5,508 nucleotides of DNA from Gemmatimonadota bacterium. Its GTDB lineage: Bacteria; Gemmatimonadota; Gemmatimonadetes; Longimicrobiales; Gaopeijiaceae. Positions 1 to 5,508 of this stretch are shown piece by piece. Position 1 is the first letter of the stretch. Every line of letters begins with the position of its first letter. Below the pieces are notes generated by a model. The model made no database searches, was not told where the DNA came from, and was given only the letters and a program-made list of their open reading frames with translations. The position numbers and the translations under genes are program-made. The stretch spans positions 1-5,508 of the forward strand of contig PWZC01000414.1 in NCBI GenBank assembly GCA_003567615.1, read 5' to 3'.

Positions 1-2
1 CC

Positions 3-58
3 CGGGTAGAATCTCAACCGCGAGACGTCCCGGAACCGCGCGTGTCGAATTCTACCCG
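3..58. repeat. 10-base inverted repeat at left edge
   Basis: CGGGTAGAAT (3-12) is the exact reverse complement of ATTCTACCCG (49-58), with 36 bases between. It could be the end of a small mobile or repeat element cut by the window edge, or a long-loop hairpin. No open frame or known insertion-sequence end is recognised. Confidence 0.5.
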
Positions 59-129
59 CTCAGCGAACACCCTCCTCACCACGGCGCCCTCAGGCGCCAC
101 CACATTCGAAGAACATCCGCTCAGCGAAC
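56..129. repeat. 13-base direct repeat pair with internal dyad
   Basis: CCGCTCAGCGAAC occurs at 56-68 and 117-129, start to start 61 bases. Each copy contains the small dyad CGCT-C-AGCG. The surrounding sequence also repeats ACCGCGAG (17-24 and 139-146) and a TTCGAA palindrome (105-110 and 166-171), so bases 1-175 seem built from decayed copies of a short unit. Function is unknown; regulator-binding sites for a gene further left are one possibility. Confidence 0.6.
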
Positions 130-179
130 CTTATGTTCACCGCGAGTTCCCCGGCACCCGCGAGGTTCGAATTTGCGCT

Positions 180-214
180 GGTCCGGGGTCCGAGGTCCGA
201 GGTCCGGGGTCCGC
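180..214. repeat. Five-copy tandem heptamer GGTCCGN
   Basis: The units are GGTCCGG, GGTCCGA, GGTCCGA, GGTCCGG and GGTCCGC, head to tail, with only the seventh base varying. The array sits just downstream of S9-B in non-coding DNA and supplies the left arm of the candidate terminator hairpin. It looks like a slippage-generated short tandem repeat; copy number may vary between strains. Confidence 0.9.
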
Positions 215-237
215 CTAGTCATCGGGCCGGACCCCGG
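204..237 (-). terminator. Candidate operon-end hairpin
   Basis: The arms 204-213 (CCGGGGTCCG) and 228-237 (CGGACCCCGG) pair perfectly over 10 GC-rich bases around a 14-base loop. The hairpin begins 29 bases past the S9-B stop, where a terminator would be expected. No T-tract follows on the minus strand, so it is not a textbook intrinsic terminator; it could instead be an mRNA 3'-end stabiliser or attenuating structure. The left arm sequence is repeated exactly at 183-192, giving an alternative pairing with a longer loop. A smaller stem, 234-239 with 244-249, competes with it. Confidence 0.45.
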
Positions 238-247
238 GTCCACACCC

Positions 248-279
248 GGCTCAAGGGGAGGCGGGCTCAAGGGGAGGGG
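248..279. repeat. 16-base tandem duplication across the S9-B stop codon
   Basis: Bases 248-263 and 264-279 match at 15 of 16 positions (GGCTCAAGGGGAGGSG). On the minus strand each copy encodes or once encoded CCC-TCC-CCT-TGA-like sequence. The right copy holds the actual TGA stop at 267-269, and the left copy carries a second TGA at 251-253 in another frame. It is a recent slippage event at the gene's 3' end that leaves the protein intact. Confidence 0.85.
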
Positions 280-2345
280 GTGGCTCCGGACGTGGGAGGG
301 TCGATGATTCCGTCCCGGAGGTACTGGTCGGTGAAGCGAAGCATGTCGAGCCAGAGCTGCCGCGATCCGGCACGACTGCTCACGTAGTAGTTCTCGTCGG
401 GGTAGGTGTTGTACCGGAAGGTCTTCTGATGGGCCTGAAGTGCCCGGGCGAAGTCGTAGGTCTGACGGTACTGGGGATAACGTCCCTCCCCATGAACCAG
501 CATCATGGGTGTGGTGATGTCGGCCACCGAGTAGATGGATGAACTGCGTCGCCAGACGTCCTCGTACTGGTCGAAAGGACCCAGGTCATGCTCCAGAAGC
601 TTGATGTGTCGGAGCTCGTTGTCGCCGTGGTAGAAATCGATCCAGTCGCCGTAGCCACCGTGGGGGATGGCCGCCTGGAACACGCCCGGGGCGAAGGCGG
701 CGGCGGCCATGCTCATGATCCCGCCGTAGCTGGAGCCGTAGATCCCCGTGCGACGGGGGTTCACGAAGGGAAGAGTGTGAAGGTAGTCCACCCCCGCCAC
801 CACGTCCTCCAGGTCGCAGTGCCCCCAGCACTGCTCATTCAACTGCTCGAACGGCTTCCCGTATCCGGAGCTCCCGCGGATGTTGGGCATGAGCACGACA
901 AACCCCTCCTGCACGAAGAACTGCACCTGGGCGTGAAACGAATCGTGCCATTGGGAGGTCGGTCCTCCATGGATCCAGAGAATCCCCGGGAGACCGGCGT
1001 CGGCCGGGGCTCCCGGGGGCACGTACAGATAGGCCGGGATCTCGAGACCGTCCGTGCTGGGATAGAAGATCTTCTCCGGTTCCACCAGGAAGGCGCGGGT
1101 CCGATCCGCCAACTCGGGAGCCAGGAGCGTGCGGACCTCGCCTCCCTCCACCTCCACTACCTCCACGGAAGCAGGGCCCGTGGGGGTCTCCAGGGTGAAG
1201 GAGATGCGGTCTCCCCCGGGAGACCAACGGGGAGCCGCCACGATCCCCATCTCCGGCGCCACCAGGACCCGGAGGTCGCTCCCATCGGCCCGCACCACCC
1301 GGAGGTCGTGGGTGCCGTTGTGGTTCGAGGTGAAGGCGAACCATCTGCCATCCGGGGACCAGCTTCCGTCGCTCTGATCCGCCTCCTGCGCAGCGAGGGG
1401 AACCGGATCTGCAGCCGATCCGCCCCCGTCCGAGGGAGCGACCCAGTAGTTGATCCACCCGCTCCGGTGGGACCGGAACGCCACGGCTTCCCCGTCGGGG
1501 CGCACAAGCGGAAAGCCGAATGTCCGCCCGTAGCCGTAGTCGAAGAAGTCCGTATCCCGGGCGATGAGACGGGCACCGGTGCCGTCGGGCCCGACCCGCA
1601 TCACATCGTGGTCCACCCACCGCTCGTCGAGGCGGACATAGACCACATCCCCATCGGGAGTCCAGGATGGATACACCTCGTAGAGCCGGTCCGAGGTCAG
1701 GCGTCGGACCTGCCCCTCCGGCACCGTCGCCGTCCAGATGTCGAAACTCCCGAAGCGGCTGGCCGAGAAGGCAATGGCGTCCCCATCCGGCGACCAGCTA
1801 TACGCGTTGATCTCCTCGAACCCCAGGTCGGTGAGGGCCCGGGCCTCGCCGGTCGCCTCGGAGCGCAGCCAGATCTCCGGCGTGCCGCTACGGCTGGAGA
1901 TCCACGAGAGCCACGCGCCATCGGGGGAGTACGCCGGATTCTGCGGAGTGAGGAAGAACCCCGAGTCGCCCAACGTGACCTCGATCTGCCGGGGCTGCCG
2001 CCCGGCCGGATCCACCCGCCAGAGGCCTCCTCCCCTGGACACCACCACGTCTCCACTGGGTGGGTGCCAGAAGGGGCCTCGGCCGGCCGGACCCAGATCC
2101 AGGATTTCATCCACCGACAGCGGACCCCGGACCAGCGATTCATCGCCACGGATGGGTGGAAACTTGAAGTCCCCGGGCCGCTCGTAGACCCCTCCAGGCG
2201 GGGCGGACTGCGCCGTCGCCGCATTCCCCGTGGAGGTGCCGGCCGGTGCCGACCGGTTCATGGTGTTCCCTCCCGAATCCACGCAGCCTGCGGCGGCAAG
2301 GGACACGGCGACGACAATTCCTCCCAGGCGCGCAGGCTTGATCAT
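267..2345 (-). CDS. S9-B: lipoprotein S9-family (prolyl-oligopeptidase-like) protein with PD40 beta-propeller, atypical triad
   Basis: The 692-residue protein starts with a short basic region, a hydrophobic stretch (IVVAVSLAAAGC) and Cys21, a type II lipoprotein signal with a slightly weak lipobox. A Gly/Ser/Ala/Pro-rich tether of about 30 residues follows. The propeller covers about 70-415, with blade motifs near 93, 139, 184, 228, 282, 329 and 374. The hydrolase domain covers about 430-680, with HGGP at 459-462 and GSSYGG with S539. As in S9-A, the Asp site is degenerate (HGEGRYP, 618-624) and the His site is Y653 in ENYYV. C506 and C510 form CWGHC. From HGGP to just past the nucleophile, 82 of 115 residues match S9-A by eye, so the two arose by duplication. 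The ATGA overlap with S9-A implies coupled translation. The protein is probably membrane-anchored, in the outer membrane by inference. It ends in a low-complexity Pro/Ser tail (TSGATPSP), where the stop lies in a 16-base duplication. Confidence 0.92.
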   Translation of the reverse strand: MIKPARLGGIVVAVSLAAAGCVDSGGNTMNRSAPAGTSTGNAATAQSAPPGGVYERPGDFKFPPIRGDESLVRGPLSVDEILDLGPAGRGPFWHPPSGDVVVSRGGGLWRVDPAGRQPRQIEVTLGDSGFFLTPQNPAYSPDGAWLSWISSRSGTPEIWLRSEATGEARALTDLGFEEINAYSWSPDGDAIAFSASRFGSFDIWTATVPEGQVRRLTSDRLYEVYPSWTPDGDVVYVRLDERWVDHDVMRVGPDGTGARLIARDTDFFDYGYGRTFGFPLVRPDGEAVAFRSHRSGWINYWVAPSDGGGSAADPVPLAAQEADQSDGSWSPDGRWFAFTSNHNGTHDLRVVRADGSDLRVLVAPEMGIVAAPRWSPGGDRISFTLETPTGPASVEVVEVEGGEVRTLLAPELADRTRAFLVEPEKIFYPSTDGLEIPAYLYVPPGAPADAGLPGILWIHGGPTSQWHDSFHAQVQFFVQEGFVVLMPNIRGSSGYGKPFEQLNEQCWGHCDLEDVVAGVDYLHTLPFVNPRRTGIYGSSYGGIMSMAAAAFAPGVFQAAIPHGGYGDWIDFYHGDNELRHIKLLEHDLGPFDQYEDVWRRSSSIYSVADITTPMMLVHGEGRYPQYRQTYDFARALQAHQKTFRYNTYPDENYYVSSRAGSRQLWLDMLRFTDQYLRDGIIDPPTSGATPSP

Positions 2346-4381
2346 GGGGCGAAACTCCGGATGTCGTGGTCCTTCAAATTCGCGTCCAGGAACTCCAGCA
2401 TGTCCATGAGCATCTGGCGGCGGTTCTCCCGGCCCCGGACGTAGTAGTTCTCATTGGGATATGCCGCGAACCGGAAGGGCTTGTAGTACCGCTCGAGTTC
2501 GGCGACGAAGTTCCGGCTCGCCTGCGACTCGGGAAAGAACCCCTCACCCTGGATCACGAAGAAGGGGGTGGTGATGTCTTCCACGAAGAAGATGGGCGAC
2601 AGGTGACGGTACAGCTCCTCACTCTCGGGCCAGGGACCCAGCTCGTACTCCAGGAGCTTCAGGTGCCTCAGCTCCTGCTCCTCCATGAAGTGGGGGTAGT
2701 CGGCGTAGCCGGCAATGGGGATCGCCGCCTGGAACACCCCCGGTGCGAAAGTGGGCGCCGCCATGCTCATGATGCCCCCGTAACTCGTTCCGGTGATCCC
2801 GATGTTGTCCGCGTCCACGTACGGGAGGTCCCGAAGGAGGTCGACTCCGGCCAGCACATCCTCCAGGTCACAGCGGCCCCAGCAGCGCATGTTCGCCTCT
2901 TCGAAGGCCTTTCCGTAGCCCGAACTCCCCCGGATGTTGGGAAGAAGTACCACGTATCCCCGCTGCACGAAGAACTGGACGTGCTGCTGGAAGTTGTCGT
3001 GGAACTGGGATGTGGGACCGCCGTGGATCCACAGGAGTCCGGGATACGGCCCTCCGCCCGCCTCGGCGCCCGGCGGCACGTAGAGGTAGGAGGGAATCGA
3101 AAGGTCGTCCGTGCTCTCGTAGACGACCTTCCGGGGTTCCACCAGGGTGGCCTGCACCGCCGCCGAGGGGCGGGAGTCGGTGAGGCGCCGCGGTTCCCCG
3201 CCACCGGCGTCCACCACGTGGAGATCCGAGGGCTCGGTGAGCGACTGGAAGGTGAAACCGACCTGACGGCCGTCGGGGGACCAGCGCGGGTTCCCCGCCA
3301 TCCCCGTTTCCGGTTCGACCAGGGTGGTCACCGCGCCGTCCGAGACCCGGGCCACCCGGAGGCTATGGGTGCCGTTGGTGTTGGAGGTAAACACCACCTG
3401 CGTCCCATCTGGAGACCAGGAAGCGTCGCTCTGGTCCGCTTCCTCCGCCGCCAGGGCCCGGGGCGTTCCGCCGTTCAGAGGGACGATCCAGTAGTTGATC
3501 CACCCGCTGCGGTGGGAGCGGAACAGCACCTGGTCCCCCTCGGGTGAGACCATGGGATACCCGAAGGTCCCACCGGCCCGGTAGTCGAAGAAGTCGGTGT
3601 CGCTCACCACCGGACGGGGGTTCGTGCCGTCGGCGGCAATGCGGATCACGTCGTGATCCAGCCACTGTTCGTCAAGCCGGACGTATAGGATCTCCGCGGA
3701 ATCCGGGGTCCAGCTCGGGAAGACCTCGTAGCGTTGGTCGGTGGTGAGCCGGTGCACAGCGCCGTCCGAGACCTGGACCTTCCAGATGTCGTAGCGGCCC
3801 TGCCGGTCTCCCGCGAAGGCGATCCACCGGCCGTCGGGAGACCAACTGTACGAGTTGATTCGGGCTCCGAGGCGGGTCAGCTGCCGGTCCGTCCCATCGC
3901 CGGTGGACCAGAGCCAGAGTTCCTGGGCGCCGGAGCGTGTCGAGATGAAGGAGAGCCAACGCCCGTCGGGACTGTAGGCCGGAAGCTGAGCTGCCAGGAA
4001 GTGCCCGGCGGCTCCCAACTCCACTCCCAGGTCGGTGGGTGCGGTGTCGCCGCCGGCGCCAACGGTCCAGATGCTCCCGCCGGAAGCGAAGGCCACTGCC
4101 GAACCGTCGGGCGTCCATCCCACGATCTCGCCGCCGACCATGGAACCGATGGCCATGAGGGAGTCCAGGGGGAGGGCACGGGGATACCGGGCATCCGCCT
4201 CCAGAGACTGGCCCGACCCGGTCCGTGCCTGGGCCAGGAGATCGCCTGGAGCCAGGACGCTGAGGGAAGCCGCGACCGCCACCGACGCCAGGACTCCGGC
4301 TCCTCCTGTGAGAAGGGCACCCAGGGCGAGGGGCAGGGTCCGGATGCGGGAGTCGGGCACGTATCGAGAGAGTCCACACAT
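2342..4381 (-). CDS. S9-A: secreted S9-family (prolyl-oligopeptidase-like) protein with PD40 beta-propeller, atypical triad
   Basis: The protein has 679 residues. A long signal peptide spans about 1-52, with hydrophobic runs after R14 and a plausible cleavage after LLAQA. Residues about 75-410 form a TolB/PD40-type propeller, with SPDG/TPD blade motifs near 90, 137, 181, 225, 280, 323 and 368. An alpha/beta-hydrolase domain fills about 425-670. It has the oxyanion motif HGGP at 453-456, NIRGSSGYGK at 482-491, and the nucleophile elbow GTSYGG with S533. Typical S9 members cleave short peptides. Here the usual catalytic Asp motif (HGxxDxxVP) is replaced by QGEGFFP at 611-617, and the usual His is Y646 in ENYYV, so classical activity is doubtful. 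C500 and C504 form CWGRC. The start at 4381 is chosen over an in-frame ATG at 4450 because GGAGG sits 9 bases upstream and the SusD stop is only 2 bases away. Its stop overlaps the S9-B start. The family call is firm; activity is uncertain. Confidence 0.92.
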   Translation of the reverse strand: MCGLSRYVPDSRIRTLPLALGALLTGGAGVLASVAVAASLSVLAPGDLLAQARTGSGQSLEADARYPRALPLDSLMAIGSMVGGEIVGWTPDGSAVAFASGGSIWTVGAGGDTAPTDLGVELGAAGHFLAAQLPAYSPDGRWLSFISTRSGAQELWLWSTGDGTDRQLTRLGARINSYSWSPDGRWIAFAGDRQGRYDIWKVQVSDGAVHRLTTDQRYEVFPSWTPDSAEILYVRLDEQWLDHDVIRIAADGTNPRPVVSDTDFFDYRAGGTFGYPMVSPEGDQVLFRSHRSGWINYWIVPLNGGTPRALAAEEADQSDASWSPDGTQVVFTSNTNGTHSLRVARVSDGAVTTLVEPETGMAGNPRWSPDGRQVGFTFQSLTEPSDLHVVDAGGGEPRRLTDSRPSAAVQATLVEPRKVVYESTDDLSIPSYLYVPPGAEAGGGPYPGLLWIHGGPTSQFHDNFQQHVQFFVQRGYVVLLPNIRGSSGYGKAFEEANMRCWGRCDLEDVLAGVDLLRDLPYVDADNIGITGTSYGGIMSMAAPTFAPGVFQAAIPIAGYADYPHFMEEQELRHLKLLEYELGPWPESEELYRHLSPIFFVEDITTPFFVIQGEGFFPESQASRNFVAELERYYKPFRFAAYPNENYYVRGRENRRQMLMDMLEFLDANLKDHDIRSFAP
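2356..2359 (-). promoter_or_regulatory. Ribosome binding site of S9-B
   Basis: A GGAG core is seen 10 bases before the ATG at 2343-2345, inside the end of S9-A. It is weaker than the S9-A site. The ATGA overlap between the S9-A stop and S9-B start suggests that translation is mostly coupled rather than independently initiated. Confidence 0.6.
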
Positions 4382-4383
4382 GG

Positions 4384-5508
4384 TCAGCTTCCTCCCGAGA
4401 CGGGAGCGATCTCTCCACACCCGGCCGGTTCCGGACTGCGGGAGAAGCACTCGTTGGCCGGGACCGGCATGGCGTCGTTCAGGATGGGATCGGCCGCCGA
4501 GACGGGGATCTCACCGATGCGCCCGTACTGGCGCATGTCGATCCACACATGGCCCCCCTCCCAGATGAGGGAGTAGCGCTTGTTGTAGAGGATCTCGTCC
4601 AACAGCTCACCCGGGTCCAGGGTATCAATGGGCTCGAGGCCACCCGACACCGTGCGGATGAGGTTCAGGTCGTCCCGGACCTCGTTCAGGCGTCCCAGGC
4701 CCAGGTTCGCCTGGGCTCGCAGGAGGATGAGCTCCTCGTTCTTGATCCACACCAGGGGGGCCGAGGGCGAGGTGTAGAGGGTGTACTGGGCGTCGCTGGT
4801 GATTCCACTCACCGTGAAGGCCGGCACCGTGGTCACCTTGGTCTGGGCCCGGAGGTCGGGCGAGCCGTCGGCCCGCCGCTGGGCGTCATCCCGGATCCGG
4901 GGATGGGCGTAGAGGAGGTCCGGGCGGTTCAGGGGGTTGGACGCGTCACCCGATCCGGTGGAGAATACGTGGCGCGCTCCCCAGTCCAGGGGAAGATCCG
5001 TGTCCAGGAAGGAAGCCTCCAGCGCCTGGAGGGCGCCGGGCCAGTCCTCGGTGTAGACGGCGACCCGAGCCCGAAGGGCGCGGTTGAACGGGATGAAGCG
5101 GGTGGGTGTGTCGAACTCGGTGAGGCCGCTGTGGAGCCGGAAGGGGAAGGCGTCTCCTCCCGCAGCCAGGTGCCCCTGGGCCTCGTCCAGGAGCTGGACG
5201 ATGTGAGCCAATACCTGCTCCCGGGACGCAAAGGGTGGCGGCGTGTCCGTGGGATCCCCGCCCACATCGATGGGGGCGCCGAACTTCCACCGGGTCAGGA
5301 TGACGTTCAGGAAGTCGTATGCCTGAATGGTCTTGGCAAACCCCAGCGCCGCCTCGCGTTCCGTGGCCGAAAGTTCGTCAGTGAGCGCCAGCGCCTCGTA
5401 GAGGAGATTGGCATTCCGGATGTTCCGGTAGGGGTCCGTCCAGAGACTGTTGCCGGGGAAGTTTCCCCCATTCAGGCGGTTCTGCACGGTTCCGGTGAGG
5501 GAGGCCCC
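4384..5508 (-). CDS. RagB/SusD family nutrient-uptake outer-membrane lipoprotein (C-terminal part, 5' end off window)
   Basis: SusD/RagB proteins are surface lipoproteins that bind glycans or peptides and cap a SusC/RagA TonB-dependent channel. The frame is open to the right edge, so the visible 374 residues lack the lipoprotein signal and roughly the first 100 or more residues. Numbering from the edge: the helix-rich TPR-like part has an NANLLYEAL helix near 32-40, an AKTIQAYDFLNVILTRWKFG helix-loop near 58-77 (family pattern: 'LRAxxYFxLxxxYG'), and a second helix pair near 138-165. The C-terminal SusD domain shows IKNEELILLRAQANLGLG near 255-272, NKRYSLIWEGGHVWIDMRQ near 309-327 (family pattern: 'ERxxELxxEGxRxxDLxR'), then IPVS and MPVPANE, like the 'IPxxEI' tail. 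It ends with SGGS-stop. A GTG at 5485-5487 is in frame but internal. The gene is first visible in an operon with two S9 proteins, so a peptide substrate is plausible, but this is inferred from context only. Family assignment is firm; substrate is unknown. Confidence 0.9.
   Translation of the reverse strand, partial: GASLTGTVQNRLNGGNFPGNSLWTDPYRNIRNANLLYEALALTDELSATEREAALGFAKTIQAYDFLNVILTRWKFGAPIDVGGDPTDTPPPFASREQVLAHIVQLLDEAQGHLAAGGDAFPFRLHSGLTEFDTPTRFIPFNRALRARVAVYTEDWPGALQALEASFLDTDLPLDWGARHVFSTGSGDASNPLNRPDLLYAHPRIRDDAQRRADGSPDLRAQTKVTTVPAFTVSGITSDAQYTLYTSPSAPLVWIKNEELILLRAQANLGLGRLNEVRDDLNLIRTVSGGLEPIDTLDPGELLDEILYNKRYSLIWEGGHVWIDMRQYGRIGEIPVSAADPILNDAMPVPANECFSRSPEPAGCGEIAPVSGGS
4389..4396 (-). 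promoter_or_regulatory. Ribosome binding site of S9-A
   Basis: On the minus strand this reads CGGGAGGAAG-like sequence with a perfect GGAGG core (4391-4395), 9 bases before the ATG at 4379-4381. It lies inside the last codons of the SusD gene, encoding its SGGS tail. It decides the S9-A start: the in-frame ATG at 4450 would add 23 charged residues ahead of the signal peptide and a 67-base overlap with SusD. The arrangement fits re-initiation by ribosomes finishing SusD. Confidence 0.8.

Larger units (their letters stand above)
1..266. other. Non-coding region downstream of the operon
   Basis: No frame here has coding character, a ribosome binding site or recognisable protein similarity, and no tRNA or other structured RNA is recognised. 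Contents are the repeats and hairpin listed separately, plus a short GGCGCC-CTCA-GGCGCC stem at 83-98. No convincing promoter boxes were found on either strand. Confidence 0.6.

Noticed and set aside
83..98. GGCGCC-CTCA-GGCGCC stem as an intrinsic terminator
   Set aside because: The stem has only 6 pairs, no T-tract follows on either strand, and it lies about 170 bases past the operon stop. Two self-complementary hexamers are common by chance at this GC content.
104..172. Promoter built on TTCGAA and CATAAG/TTATGT motifs
   Set aside because: Spacing between candidate boxes is 20 to 30 bases rather than about 17, and the match to known consensus sequences is poor.
180..214. CRISPR array
   Set aside because: The units are 7 bases long and contiguous with no spacers; this is a simple tandem repeat.
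133..387. Plus-strand 84-codon open frame in the left intergenic region
   Set aside because: It translates the heptamer array and the antisense of the S9-B 3' end, and has no ribosome binding site.
588..2444. A 618-codon open frame on the plus strand
   Set aside because: It is antisense to S9-B over nearly its whole length. Its translation has no recognisable domain and is Arg/Gly/Pro/His-rich, as expected of a shadow frame in GC-biased coding DNA.
2366..3547. Plus-strand open frame of 393 codons opposite S9-A
   Set aside because: It mirrors the S9-A codon pattern, has low-complexity Val/His/Arg composition and shows no family features.
4382..4450. Upstream ATG at 4450 as the S9-A start
   Set aside because: It would add a charged 23-residue leader before the signal peptide and overlap SusD by 67 bases, whereas the ATG at 4381 has a perfect GGAGG 9 bases upstream.
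5485..5487. GTG at 5485-5487 as the true SusD start
   Set aside because: The frame stays open to the window edge and the protein from this GTG would lack a lipoprotein signal and the N-terminal part of the SusD fold, so the gene is cut by the edge.

Overview
The window is a GC-rich stretch carrying three genes, all read leftward on the minus strand, followed by about 266 bases of repeat-rich non-coding DNA at the left edge. The combination of very high GC with a RagB/SusD-type nutrient-uptake lipoprotein suggests Gemmatimonadota, or less likely a high-GC Bacteroidota/Rhodothermota relative. This is inferred from gene content and base composition, not from a phylogenetic marker.

Right to left, which is the transcription order: (1) the C-terminal 374 residues of a SusD/RagB family outer-membrane lipoprotein, whose 5' end lies beyond the right edge (4384-5508); (2) a secreted S9-family (prolyl-oligopeptidase-like) protein of 679 residues with a beta-propeller and an alpha/beta-hydrolase domain (2342-4381), called S9-A here; (3) a paralogue of 692 residues with the same architecture and a lipoprotein signal (267-2345), called S9-B. 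The genes are packed as an operon. Two bases separate the SusD stop from the S9-A start, and the S9-A stop overlaps the S9-B start in an ATGA. The promoter and any SusC/TonB-dependent receptor partner would lie off the right edge.

The likely theme is capture and handling of peptides at the cell envelope. SusD/RagB proteins act as lids on TonB-dependent importers, and S9 proteins usually trim short peptides. The striking point is that both S9 proteins keep the GxSYGG nucleophile motif and the HGGP oxyanion motif, but both lack the Asp and His of the usual Ser-Asp-His triad. Where the family normally has HGxxDxxVP and ExHxF-like motifs, they have [HQ]GEGxxP and ENYYV. The loss is shared by two diverged paralogues in intact reading frames. 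It therefore looks like a fixed property of a subfamily: either a rewired active site or a peptide-binding pseudo-peptidase pair working with the SusCD importer.

The left 266 bases hold a 16-base tandem duplication spanning the S9-B stop codon, a strong GC hairpin 29 bases past that stop (candidate terminator), five perfect copies of a GGTCCGN heptamer, a 13-base direct repeat and a 10-base inverted repeat. I see no gene or RNA there.
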